64,000 nt of DNA from Ailurus styani. Lineage: Eukaryota > Chordata > Mammalia > Carnivora > Ailuridae. Position numbers and translations under genes: made by a program. The stretch's first letter is position 1. Each line of letters opens with the position of its first letter. The notes beneath the pieces were generated by a model. That model ran no database searches and had not been told where the DNA came from. It saw only the letters and a program-made list of their open reading frames with translations. Below are positions 1-12,389 of the stretch, in pieces. The stretch covers positions 536,699-600,698 of the forward strand of contig LNAC01000854.1 in assembly GCA_002007465.1 (NCBI GenBank), read 5' to 3'.

Positions 1-1167
1 ACTTACCGGTAAAGATTCACACCACTTATGATTAGTGCCTTCATCCAGCAATGTCTTCGCCTTAATACCTACCACCACAATTCTCATTTTGATGTCTGTT
101 TCTGGTTTTGAAGTTGGAGCTAAACGCACCTCTCCTAAAGCTCCCCCCCCCCTGGAGTCCACCCCAGCTCCTCGGGGTTGGCACCTGCACACTGTACCCA
201 CCTGTCCGCCGTTTCTCCCAATGGACATTTCTCCCTGGATCTCTGCAGTTTCTCGGCTCCCTTTGATCTTCAACATAGACAGACTTCTTTTACATCTTGG
301 ACATAAAGGCTGCCTTGGTAACAAAACTCCATACCTCTAGTTTTTCTCGAATCACTGATAAACGTCTTTTACGAAGGTGAAAGTACCCGCTGCTACTGTG
401 CTCTCGGTATGCACTCAGAACTCCTCTCTCATCACCTTAAGAAACAGAAATCTGGTTTCCATCCCTACTAGGCTGCTACTATTCTGCATTTTCAAGAGTG
501 ACCAAATTAGTCCTTCAGTGAAATCCAACAATTTCACTCTATTTTGCATACGATCTTACTCATTATTCCCTCTTTAAATGGTAGGGTCTTTTTCAGATAA
601 CCTATACAATCCTTTCCTCTTCCTTCCTTGCTTACTGTTCCTTCTTTCCCTTTTTTCCCCAGAATCCACTATTTCTTACCAACCTGTAAATAAGCTTGTT
701 TCCAAGGCTAAGTAACCACTTCATTAGTTACTTGCAGTTGACAACGCTAGAGAAATGTGGAAGGTCCGAATATGAAACAGACAGAACAACTTTGATAAGG
801 AGTCCCTATTATTAATTAAGTCGTTTAAACATCCAGTGTTAAGATTTTATGAAATAGGATAGGAACAAAACCTAAGGGGCCCATAAACTAAAGACATATA
901 CAATCTAGTTAAGTGGATAAAATATAGATACAGAATAGTTGGAACAAACATGAATGCACTTTTTACGTTTACATGATACACTAAGAGCGCCCTGTAGGAC
1001 ACAGTAAAGCAGAACTGGGAATTCCTTGTTTTCCCTCTTTTTGCAAAGCAAATCTTACAAGTTTCATGAACAGACACACAATGAGAGAACCAATTTCATC
1101 TGCCTTTATTTTTATAATGATAGTTGTTCTCAAATTATAGTTCTATATGATTTTCAACATCTAAAAC
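1..1167. other. Probable TPK1 intron, nothing recognised
   Basis: AT- and pyrimidine-rich unique sequence. The open frames of 62-101 codons have no recognisable motif, and I see no repeat family. Confidence 0.5.
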
Positions 1168-1175
1168 GGGAACCA

Positions 1176-1346
1176 GGGGCGCCTGGGAGACTCAGTTGGT
1201 TAAGCTGCTTTTAGATCAGGTCAGATCTCAGGCTTGTGAGCTCACACCTCGAACCTCGGTCAGGCTCTGCCCTCAGTGGGGAGTCTGCCTGAGATCCCTG
1301 TGTGTGCTCTCTCTAAAATAAACAGATTTTTAAAAAAAGAGGTCGG
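1176..1346 (+). mobile_element. CAN-type SINE (divergent)
   Basis: The tRNA-derived head GGGGCGCCTGGGAGACTCAG is followed by a CT-rich body and an A-rich tail. The copy is diverged from younger ones in the window. A short 8-bp flanking direct repeat (1168-1175 and 1347-1354) is a possible target-site duplication. Two short open frames that overlap it are repeat-derived. Confidence 0.85.
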
Positions 1347-1354
1347 GGGAACCA

Positions 1355-4300
1355 AACACAGCAAACACAGTCGGGGGAACTGCTCACAGCAGTAAAGAAA
1401 CGGGCAAGAGAAATCATCTAGGGGAACAGTGAGTTCCTTTAAAACTCCAAATCCCCAGTAAGGTGAGATTTCTAAATTCAGACCTCCATGGACCATCCCC
1501 AGATAGGCCCTTCTCCAACATATTCGCTCCAATCAATAACTGTCTCTGATTAGAATCACATTCTGAATGGCATCACTTTAAGCTTTATCAACTTCTGGAA
1601 GACTTTACAGCTGTTTTCGCCATTAAAATTTAACTTCTCCTTTACTAGCCTAATTGTTTTAAAGGTTTATGATAAAGAACTCTTGCTTCAACATCTTTCA
1701 CTGTAGTGCAGTTGACTCTTACAAAATTCATGTGGAGAAAATGTACACGCTAATTTAAACAAGGTTGCTAAGGACATAAAACAGACAAGGCACTGTTCTA
1801 GCCTACTAGAGGCATCACAGGTAACAGGGACCAAATCCTTGAGGCAAGTGCATTCTAGTAAAGGGAGTAAGGAATCTGCACAAAGATACTCACAGGTAAA
1901 GACACAGAAGGGCTGCACAGCTCACTTCTGGAATTCACAGGAAAGAGAAACCACATTTTGTAGGAAAGCTTCACGAAGGACATGATTTGAAGTGGCACTT
2001 GGAGAGGAGTAAGATCAGTGGGAGGCAGGGGAAGATGCTGAAGGGAGAACACAATGGGAATACTGGGGGATGGGCTCAAGTCGTGGGGAGAAGGCATGTG
2101 CACTGGACCTCGAGTGCTTTTCACATGCATTTAGGAGGAAAGAACAAAAGAGTACGATTCTGCTACAGAGAGTTAAGAGGACTAACGCTAGAGATGAAAG
2201 AGACTGAGATGATTTCGTTCAAAGTCACTCATTTTAAACAAAAGAGAATTGAAAACTTGGGGTGGATGAGAGCAGTGCTCATATTTTTATCAGACTCACA
2301 GTAGAAATGGGATGAGAATGAAGCCAGCATCACTGTCGTTATTCACTCTGTCGTACGAGCACAAACCAGATTTCCCCCTGTGAGTAACAATCCCATCTTC
2401 CTACAAGGGGTGAAAGTTACTTAAGTAATTCACATAGTATTTAGTGTGTACCAGGCAAGGCTGTAAGAAATAAAACTTCTTTATCCTTGTCTATCCCGTA
2501 TCAGCCTTTGGTGGGATACAGGTCAACTGAAAACACCACAGGTGTAAATTTGTATTTTTCTTAATTACATGTTACACTTCAACTGCCACTGACAGTGAAA
2601 ATAAATTTTTTAATGGCTAAAAATAAAAGTTGGCGATCAGTGTAGCAGGCCAAAAGGAAAAAAAAATTCAGAAAGCCTTCTTGCTTGGATCATTTTTTTT
2701 TCCTAAGCATGTTCTTTATGACATACATACACACACAGAGAGAGAGAAAGAAAACCAGATTTAGGGACAGATAGTTGAGGGAAACAGGTTGTTGTTAATT
2801 TGCAATTACATGGGTCTAGAAAGCAGAGAAGTCAAAAAGGCCAGTGAGATTTGCCCACAGTGATCTTTGCAATTAAACTCCTGAGAAGGGAGCCCAAGAG
2901 TGACGTGTGCACCAGGGCTTCTGAGAGACAGCGTACTGCTACCGAAACTTTACCACAGAACAATTTATTGATGTGGCCAGAGCTCCAACTCTGTCTCAGT
3001 GTAAATGAGGAACAGTAATTATTTCCCATTCCTGGCTTCACTGTGAACTTCTGAAGAGGGAGAACCTTCAGCAGGAGACCGAACTCTCGTGATGCCACAG
3101 GACGACTGTGAAGTCCTTTGTGAAGTTCAAAGCACTGTCACACACTGAGTCACATCCCAGGAAATCTCCGCGAGATGGGTCCGCACAGCGCAACATCAGC
3201 CCTAACACAGCTTTCAAACAAACATCCCCTGATTCTGGTCCGATGACTGCTTCTCCTAATTGCCAGCACACAGGGAACCGAGGAGATGGAGGTGTCCTTG
3301 AAAATCTAAGTCGTTGACATTTTTAACCTGGACTCCTCTGTTTCTCTGTGGCTTCAGCAGCCCGTGTTCCAAATGAACAAAGTCTTGACATCATCTATGA
3401 ATCCTCAGGTGAGGAGCCCGCATGGTGTCCCAATAACATGGAATCCCCCATTTTAGAGTCAGAATCTGAAGCCTACTGTCCTCTTTCTTCCACATTATTA
3501 CGTGACGTAAACAGCTGCATGAATTTTTCTGCTGCACTTCAAGGGAAACTCAAGGTACAAACTACATAGAAAGACGGTAAGTTATATGTTCTATAATAAT
3601 CTCCAGAGACCTGCTTTGTCAAGGGGTTTAAAGCTTTTCTGGCTGGTTTTAAATCTCAGAGTCAGAGGATTTCTACCCTCTCTTGCTAGTTCAATCCTAC
3701 TTTCCTCTCTGGAAGAGGAAAGGAGACTACTGTGTAGTTCCCTGCTGTGTAATTAAGTTTGAGATCTTACCTCTTTTCTATGTAATTTGTACCTTGAGTT
3801 TCCCCTGAAATACAGCCAAAAAAAAAAAAAAGTAAATATTTCTTCACAAACTTTATTTGGGGTTCACAGTTATACAGAAAGCCCTTTAATGTGGAAGCTT
3901 CTATTTTGGTCTGCATACTGGACATTTCCCCAGTTTGATCTCCCTTCTTTTAATTTAAGCCTAGTATTCTCCAAATATTTTTGCGCTTTTTCACAATCTG
4001 GCCTCCAAGCAATCTAGAGGACAGAGTGGCAGCTCGCTGCTGAGAAAACGGCACGCAGTTGGAACCTCCTGCAACTAAGCCATCCTGCCCTTTTATCACT
4101 GTTCCTTCTTTTTCAGCCTTGAATCTGTAGACACTCAAAAATTCTGTTTTAAACACTTATCCTCCTTTGTGAATGCTAAATAAATCTTTTTTCCCCTTGA
4201 ATCTTTATTACAAGTATCTTTAGAACCATGGTGACTGACATTTGGTTTATAATCACCCCAGAAATCATAACACAGTCAGCATAAATTACACCTGAATTAC

Positions 4301-5992
4301 CACTCTACAAAGCTGTGTGGGTTCTACTGTGTGACTTGGGCATTACAGAGTGGGAAGGAGTGTCTTGGGTGGGGCTCGCAACATGATTATAATTGCTAAG
4401 GTGTTCATTTCTATCTCCTTTGTCTTCGATGTTATCCAATTTCAAGGAAAATCCCAGTTTCATTTAGAGAAAGGATTTTGAGATAGGATATTTCACTCTG
4501 CCCAAAGCTTTTAAAAAGTTATATAAATCATCAGTGATGAATCCCTCCTACATGTACAGAGGACTCAGGAAATATGAACTTGAACAATTCATTTAACGTC
4601 CTGTGACTCAGTCTCCTCACCTATAAAATGGGGATAATAAAACTCTGCATTAATAAGAGACTTGATGTTAAACCTAAGTGACAGTGAGTGTGGAGAAAAG
4701 AGAGATGGGATACAGGAAGGTGCTATTCACAATGCAGAGGATGATTATTGGACTCAGTAGAAAATTATACCCTGTGAGCTATTCCCACAGTAAAAGTTTA
4801 TTCACCTGCACCCCTTTATTCTTTCTCTACAATTCATGTAATGACCAAAAGTTATAGCTTTCTTGTCTCAATATATTAGCAGGATGGTTGAATGCACAGA
4901 GCACACATCTGAATCAGCACAAAAGTGCAACCTGGAGGAGGGGAAATAGAATGGGACTCTTGAGCTTACACTGAAGTCATTCTCATCTGTCAACCTGCCC
5001 ACATAAATACTAGGAAATCAACTCATTTAAAAACTGGGGAGGCAAACCTGAGTTATAATAGTGTTCTTGAATGCAGGTCAGCGAAAAATTGGTCTGCTCG
5101 CAAATTCCCATTTGTCATATTCCCTACAAATGCACACTAATTGTTTTCATATTTAAATGCCTAGAATCAACCATAATAAATGTGTGTTGTCAGGTTGTAG
5201 GGGGTTTTCTAAAAACAAAACAAGATGATTATGGCATAGTAAATTATTGTTGGTTCCTTGTTCTCTCAGCAGAATCACAAAAGGGCAAGGCCTTAAGAGA
5301 AGAAAAATCATGCGTGTCTGGTTCAAATCCTACAACACAGAAAAGAGAACTGGAGCTGAGTTAATGAAACACATATTTAAAACAAGTTTGTAGTAGGCCA
5401 TATGTTATTAGCTTTAAATGTCTGAAAATATAATATTTGCTTACAAATGGAATATTTCAAAATCATTCTCAATGACACAGTCTAAAAATAATCTTGTTCC
5501 TCTTTGTACTTTTCTCTCCAGACAAATAATAGTTACTGTTTACCAACACCACCACTAACTTTGCCTCCTTCATAAATGCCGGGTCCTAGCATTTCCCATG
5601 ATTGTCATTTTGTGCAACAATTCCTCAGCACTAACATTCAGAACTTATCGAAAGTGGCAGCTGTGTGGTCTATACCCCCTGACTGGCCAAATCTAGGTAT
5701 ACATGCTAAGAAAACCCAAACCTGTAATATCTCATGGTACAAGCATGTGAATGTGGCACAGGGGTGTTTGCGTGTGTGTAAGGGGTAAAAATAACAGCGA
5801 CAGTGGCATAAATAAACTAGTAGTCTGATGGTATATGTGTGCTGAGTGAATTCATTAATACCTACTTAACCTTCAATGACCTTTAGAGCCCGGAGACTAA
5901 TAATGTGTGGTTATAAAAGCAATATAAGGAAGAGTCAAATTTTCTGCCTTTTGTGTTCTCTCACCATCTTAATCACACATTAGATTGTTGTC
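1355..5992. other. Probable TPK1 intron, mostly unique
   Basis: Apart from a MIR at 4555-4690, I see no repeat or gene. Short frames at 1987-2304, 2832-3317 and 5071-5364 have no recognised product. A 73-codon frame at 3348-3569 has splice-like flanks but no known homologue (see findings). Confidence 0.5.
4555..4690 (+). mobile_element. MIR
   Basis: Core MIR signature: CTTGAACAATTCATTTAAC, then CAGTCTCCTCACCTATAAAA and TGGGGATAATA. Confidence 0.82.
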
Positions 5993-6174
5993 TTTTTTTT
6001 TTTTTTTAAAGATTTACTTATGTATTTTAAGGGAGGAGGGAGAGAATCTCAAGCAGACTTTGCAAGCTAAGCCCGGAGCCCAACATGGGGCTCCATTTCA
6101 GCAGCCACAGTTCATGACCTGAGCCAAAAGCAAGAGTAAAGATACTCAAAAACCTGAGCCACCCAGGTGCCCCC
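5993..6174 (-). mobile_element. CAN-type SINE (old)
   Basis: Inverted SINE. The T-run and AAAGATTTA at 5993-6012 represent the A-tail, and the head (complement of GCACCTGGGTGGCTCAGG) ends at about 6174. Its body is diverged. Confidence 0.88.
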
Positions 6175-6573
6175 TTTGCCTGTTTTTGATAGAAACTATC
6201 AGTTTCTCATGTAAGTAGAGCTTCAAAGGCTAAACAAGGTAAGAAATATAAAAAGGATTTTAAAAAAGGAATATGTCTAATAAGAGACTGCTTACAACCC
6301 TCCGGCCGAATGGAGCTCCTGGCTGTGGCCTGTGCAAGCCCGACTTCCTGCGTGGTTCCCACGGATCAGAATACATACTTGGCTAAACCTAGATTGATGA
6401 CAATCCTTAGAGAACAGGAACCGGATGGATGGAAATTGTTACCCTTGTTCTTCTCCTTTGTGGACACCAAATAAATCATGCTCACACAATTTGTTTTTAT
6501 TTTGTCTTGAGACCTTATCACAAGTTGTGTGAGGCCAGATGAATAACAACACTGAAATTCAGTTTCTCAACGG

Positions 6574-7078
6574 GAGGCTGAATAATGCCCCCGCCCCAAT
6601 GTCTACACTATAATCCATGGAGCCTATGAATAAATCACTTATATGGCAGGAGGACTTTTGCAAGATGTGATTACATCAAAATTCTGAGATGGGTTTATTC
6701 TGGACCATTCAGGTGGTCCCACTGTAATCAGATTCCTTAAACGCAGGAAGCTACAGTCAGTATTGGAGGAAGGGATATAACAATGGAAGTAGAGGTAAGA
6801 AAGAGAGATTTGATGATGCTATGCTGCTAGCTTTAAAGATGGCGGAAGGAATCAAGGTCAAGAAATGTGGGCAGCCTCTGGAAGCTGGAAATGGTGAGAA
6901 AAGGATGCTCCACTAGAGCTTCCAAGAGGAAGGCAGCCCTGTCAATACCTTGATTTTTTTTTTTTTAAGACCTAGTTAGGACTCTGGCCTCCAGAAATAT
7001 AAGATAACGGATACAATGCTTAGGCCAGTAGTTTGTGGAAATTTGTTACAGCAGCAATTTGAAACTGATACGCCTGGA
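6574..7078 (+). mobile_element. MaLR-type solo LTR (MLT1-like)
   Basis: About 500 bp with the order typical of old ERVL-MaLR LTRs: GAGGCTGAATAATGCCCC, a CTTTTGCAAGATGTGATTAC segment, GAATCAAGGTCAAGAAATGT, CCTCTGGAAGCTGGAAATGG, GGCCTCCAGAAATATAAGAT and an end in TTTGTTACAGCAGCAATTTG. No internal retroviral genes adjoin it. Confidence 0.8.
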
Positions 7079-7684
7079 AACTTGCATCATGAAAAAATTT
7101 TAAAAATGGCTATTTTTTAATCTATCAAATACCACACACTTTATCTTTAAAGATATTTACATCTGTTATCAAACATCAAAATTTCCTGCAGTGCCAGTAG
7201 TGAAGGAGATCAGGAGGAGAAAGTTCTGTGCCAGGAGTTGAGATACCTGAGTTTTAGGTCAGCCCTGGTTGCAGGAAGCTGTGTGGCTTGTGAAGTCATT
7301 TTTATTTATTTACTTATTTTTGGAAGTCATTTTTAGATATTAGTTATTTCATTTGAAAATCATAGGTCTCAACAACCAATGACATTATTGTGATACTATC
7401 ATCTTGACATTATGATACTATAATTATTCCAGAATCTAAGTAAAGGAGATAGCATCCACACAGTCCAGCCCATACATCATAGAAATTGTCATCTGCTGGC
7501 AACTATATAGAACGCATTTAAAAAAATCAAGATGTAGAACCAACAAGATTTCTTTTTCTAATACATCCTATTAATAAATAAAGTAATATTCTGCTATTCC
7601 CATAATGTAGTCCAAAGCACAAGAAATCACTCAGTGCAGCCTAGAGTAATGAAACTGGTATGCACTATTACATTTTAAAGTTTT

Positions 7685-7879
7685 TTTTTTTTAAAGATTT
7701 TATTTATTTATTTGACACAGAGAGAGATCACAAATAGGCAGAGAGGCAGGCAGAGAGAGAGGGAGAAGCAGGCTCCCCACTGAGCAGAGAGCCCGATGCA
7801 GGGCTCTATCCCAGGACCCTGAGATCATGACCTGAGCCAAAGGCAGAGGCTTTAACCCACTGAGCCACCCAGGCGTCCC
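7685..7879 (-). mobile_element. CAN-type SINE with target-site duplication
   Basis: Well-preserved inverted SINE with T-run, AAAGATTTTATTTATTT, GA-rich body and head ending CCACCCAGGCGTCCC. A 16-bp direct repeat, TACATTTTAAAGTTTT, flanks it at 7669-7684 and 7880-7895, which marks a fairly young retrotransposition. Confidence 0.95.
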
Positions 7880-8724
7880 TACATTTTAAAGTTTTACCAA
7901 GTCCTTGGAAACATTCAGTACTCAATGGACAGAAATGTGAGGCCTCCTTGAAAAATCTCTGTGAAAATACTTATTTGCAATTATGATCCTAAATTATATA
8001 AATAATATAAATGTATTATTACAGTTATGGCTATTGTGAAAAACAAGTCTTTCGCCTCCGCAGCACACATTTAAATTTACATAAATTTGTAAGTGAACTT
8101 TTTATTTCTGAGGTTTGAAAATATTCGTAGTGGAAAATTATTACTGAAGAAAGATCAATACTGGAATTTATAGCTAGCACTGCCCATTTATAAATAAAAA
8201 TGGGCTATGAAAACATTAATGACTTTTCTATTAATCATATAAAGTCACGGAGACTGAACATCACTGATGGCTAACTAGATACAGAAGGGGGAAAATTTCT
8301 CCCGTCCACGTGTAGAGATAAGTGACTTTTAAAAGAACACCTATAGGATATTGTACATAATTTTTGTGTAAATGCAACTTCTTCCCCATAAAGTTGTGTT
8401 TGCTTCAATGTTCAGTGATCTATACTCAGAAGGGCCAGCCAGCCCCTGTTTTTTAATTAGAGACAGGATGGCCCTGTTGGTCTCCTTCCCTCCACTCTCC
8501 TCTCCTTGTGGCAGGAATCAGACAAAAGAGGGCCAAGGTCCCAGGCACCACCTGTCTTTGGGTCAGAACATATGCCAGGTATCTCCTGCAACCAGAGTTA
8601 CCACTATGCTTCGTCCTTCCCAAATCTGCATCCTGCCTGCTAGACCGACTTCCCATGTGTCTTGCTTTCCTTGCCTTGGCTGACTTCCCTGGAGTTGCCC
8701 TCTTGAATACCTAGACTTCAAGAG

Positions 8725-9735
8725 TAGGTAGCAGTATTATCCTGACACTAAAACCAGTCAAAGACATCACAAAGCAAAACAAAAGAAAAGAAAACAAAAC
8801 AAAACAAAAAACCCTATGAAATAATTTATCACAGGATGTGGTTACAAAAGTGCTCAACTAAACAGAAAACAAAACCCATCAATACATAAAAAGAATTGTA
8901 CATCATGACCAGGGAAGGTTTGTCCCAAGGATGCAAGTTTGATTTCACATCCGTGATCCAATTAATGTAATATACTATATCAACAGAATTAAAAAAAAAA
9001 ACCCACAAAAATCACATGATCATTTCAATAGACGAAATTTAAAAAGGCAAAATCCATGCTATTTCATGATAAAAAACACTCAACAAACTATGACTAGAAT
9101 GGAATTTCCTCAGTGTGATAAAAGACATCTATGAAAAACCAACAGCATCATATGAATGGTGAAAGACTGGATGCTTTCCATCTAAAATCAGTAACAGGAC
9201 AAGGATGTCCACACTTGCTGCTTTTAATATTATTTGAATATTTAATATTGTATTGGAGGTTCTAGCCAGGACAATTTGGCAAGAAAAAGAAACCAGAATC
9301 CACATCCATTTGCAGAGGACATGATCTTGAATATTAAAAAAATCCTAAGAAATCCACTAAAACACCAAAAGTACTAATAAAGAAATACAGCGAGGTTGTA
9401 GGATACAAGATCAATTTATACAAAAATCAATTTTTTTCTACATACTTTCAGTGAACAACCTAAAAATGAAATTAAGAAGAGAATTCCATCCACAATAGGA
9501 TTAGAACAATACAATACTTTGAAACAAATTTAACACAAAAAAAGTACAAAACTTACATGAAAAAAGCAAGACTTTGTTGAAAGAAATTTAAGATCTAAAT
9601 GAAAAGTACCCCAGGTTTACGGGTTGGAAGACTTAACATTGGTATAGGATGGATTTACTTCTCAAACTTATTCACTGAATCAACACGGTCCTTATCAGAA
9701 TCCTAGCTGACGTCTTAGAATTCAATAAATTAAAC
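8725..9735 (+). mobile_element. L1 ORF2 fragment (reverse transcriptase region)
   Basis: Degraded L1 sequence. It includes recognisable ORF2 DNA such as the segment after 8905 (GACCAGGGAAGGTTTGTCCC), TCAGTAACAGGACAAGGATG near 9189, and GGAGGTTCTAGCCAGGACAA near 9256. No long frame survives, so it is inactive. Confidence 0.9.
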
Positions 9736-10140
9736 AAATTATATAAAGAAATTATGTCTGTGCATATAATTTGATAATTAAGTTCTGTGTTATTTGATCT
9801 ACCATTTTATCAGTTCTAACATGTACATTTCCCCCTCATCTCTACAACTATAACTAGTATTTATTTCCTTAGTGAACATAAAATAAAAAGGTATCCTATA
9901 ATTGCTGACATCTTAAATGTGATGAAGTAGCCATTTCACCTATTTGTAAACTCGAAAAAACGGTCTGTGGGTGGAAAACGTTCACTAATAGCTTCCCTGG
10001 GCGGGAGACAGAGGCAAAAAAAAACCAAAAAAAAACCCACCATCCTGATTATCATCTTTGATCTCTAATGCATGTGTTTTATGTAAAAACTTTAATAATA
10101 TCTTCAATTCAAAGTGGGTCACCAGTTATCAAAGAATTAA
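9736..10140. other. AT-rich intronic spacer
   Basis: No gene or clear repeat. A-rich stretches near 10015-10038. Confidence 0.5.
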
Positions 10141-10155
10141 GATACAAAAGACACT

Positions 10156-10359
10156 GGGGTGCCTGGGTGGTGCAGTGGGTTAAGCATTTGACTTTTGTTG
10201 GCTCAGCTTGTGATCTCAGGATCTCAGGATCCTGAGATCAAGCCCCACACTGGGCTCCACGCTCAGTAGAGTCTGCTTAAGACTCTCTGTCCCTCTGCCC
10301 CTCCCCACCGTGCACTCACTCTCTCTCAAAATAAATAGATAAATCTTAAAAAAGAAAAA
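10156..10359 (+). mobile_element. CAN-type SINE with target-site duplication
   Basis: The head is GGGGTGCCTGGGTGGTGCAG and the tail is AAATAGATAAATCTTAAAA. There is a short internal duplication (ATCTCAGG repeated) near 10213. Flanking 15-bp repeats GATACAAAAGACACT (10141-10155) and GATACAAAAGATACT (10360-10374) differ at one base. Confidence 0.95.
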
Positions 10360-10374
10360 GATACAAAAGATACT

Positions 10375-12229
10375 GTCCTGGGATCAAACAGGAAATACTG
10401 ATGTCACAGAGTGCCATTTTTCAAGCACAGGACTAGAAAAGCAGTAATTAAAAACAGTAACAAAGACCCCTAAAAATATAAAACATCTCACACATTAGTG
10501 GCATTAGCTCACAGAAGGTTATAGCCTAAGTGGGCATAGCCACAGTTGAACCATGACACCTATAGGTCAAGAAGTCCCAAACCGCTCTCTCTAGCACGGA
10601 CCTCTCCCCTGCACCGGGACCTCTCCCCTGCACCGCAGACTCACAACACTAACGGATCAGAATTGCTTTGATGGAATGGAGTGAGGATTCAGGGTACTTC
10701 TCGCTGCAACGGCGTTATTACCCAGTGTAGTTTTGAGATCCATAAGCTGTCCCCTTATGAGCCTGGCACTTAAAAATCCTCACAGAGAATTCCTGCAGAA
10801 AATCTTGGTACCTGAACACACTTACTACAAATTATTTTCCATTGAGATGAAAAATCTTTTCAAATGGTTTTCTCTTCATTTCTTCCCTTCAAATATAGTT
10901 CACATGGGTTAGATTTGAGTCTCTTTCAGTCAATGCTATGAAATTATTTTATTCTGTCATTTATTTCGATACTTTGAAAAAACATAAAAGAAGGAACAAG
11001 GAATGCATAATTTCACACTCAACTTGAGTGTTATAAATAAGAGGGCTGGGCAAATGGAAAGCAATTCCATTTGATATTTTCTTAGGCCAAAGTGTAAAGA
11101 AGTTAAGAGCTCCGTCCCAGAGAATTTAAATTCTTCTTCCTAAGCCTTTCCATCTCTAGCTTTCCCCATATATGTGCCTTCCTCTTGTTTTCTTCTCTTT
11201 CTCCTAAATTCATTTTAGTGATTTCTTTTTAACATCAACTTACCTTTAATGGAAAGTGTTTCATTTACTAACTGGAAATAAGGAAAAATAGCATTATAGA
11301 CCTGAATTCAAATTTTGAGTGCATCGGTCCCTAATGATGTGTAACTACCATGTGTCCTTATCTGAAAAATGGGGATATCTGAAAAATCTGCAGAAGCGAT
11401 GAAATCTACCACTTATCAGGGTGAAGGAAACCAATTAGAATAAGAGAAAGGTTACACTTATGCATATAGTATTAAAACTTTAGGACATCAAAGAAAAATG
11501 AGGTCTCAGGGACAGAGTTACAGATGATTATAAATGCATATGAGTTAGTCTACTTAACTGCAGATTCTTCAACAGCAACAACAGAAACCTCTGTGAGTGT
11601 GGCCGAAAGAGAATGAAAGTAAGATTTTATTATCTATGTGTAGCTAAACTGCTCATCAAGATGGTGGACAAAGAAAAGATATTTCTTGCTGGAAGTGCAG
11701 AGTCCTACTCATTCTTGTCTTCTTCCGGACAGAACCTCGGTTTCACGTGGGATGCCCCTGTCTTCAGATACAAAACTGCACATCCTAGCCTCGTTTGCAG
11801 CGAGGGTGGCTGCTTGGTAGTTCTGGCCCCTGAGGTGAAAGACTGGATGCAGAAAGGATTTCTGGAAATGGTGGAATCCCTAAAGCCTTACTTTCCTGTT
11901 ACATGTGCTACCCTGTCTTCCCCTCTGCCCCTTCCTTTCTCCTGATGCTGAACGGGGACCTGACTGGCTGGAGTTGCAACATCTTCAGATTTGGAGGCAA
12001 AGGCTGAGGGAAACACAGAAGCCACGCCCTGTAACTACTTACCTCTGTACTTTGTCACATGAGGGAAAAAGAAAAGCTTTTTTAAAGCTCCTGTTTCCGT
12101 CAGTCATAACCAAACACATTCCTATTTGTTATGACTGAGGAAGAAAGAAAACTTAATTATCATCAAATATAAGACTTCCTGTAGAAAACCCAAGTGAATC
12201 TACACTCATATTTTTAGGACAATAAAAGA
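10375..12229. other. Intronic, nothing recognised except a small duplication
   Basis: Contains the 19-bp tandem duplication at 10598. A 110-codon frame at 11613-11945 lacks recognisable motifs and is probably chance. Confidence 0.5.
10598..10635 (+). repeat. 19-bp perfect tandem duplication
   Basis: GGACCTCTCCCCTGCACCG occurs twice back to back. Confidence 0.9.
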
Positions 12230-12366
12230 GGGATGCCTGGGTGGCTTAGCCAGTTAAGTGTCTGACTCTTGGTTTCAGCTCAGGTCACAATCTCAAGGTC
12301 ATGAGATTGAGCCCCACATGAGACAATTAAGACTGTCTCTCTCCCTCTTCCTTTGCACCCCCGAAA
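12230..12366 (+). mobile_element. CAN-type SINE (3' truncated or decayed)
   Basis: The head GGGATGCCTGGGTGGCTTAG and the tRNA-related region are clear. The CT-rich body is short and the tail is lost. It abuts the L1 fragment that begins at about 12390. Confidence 0.88.
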
Positions 12367-12389
12367 CAGTGAAAGCATTCAGCAATATA

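Noticed and set aside
8050..8085. Sequence resembling the 5' end of U6 snRNA (CCGCAGCACACAT)
   Set aside because: Only about 15 bases resemble U6 and the rest of the RNA is absent.
11613..11945. 110-codon frame starting MKVRFYYLCVAKLLIK
   Set aside because: Initially resembled a small membrane protein, but no family motif or conservation evidence could be found.
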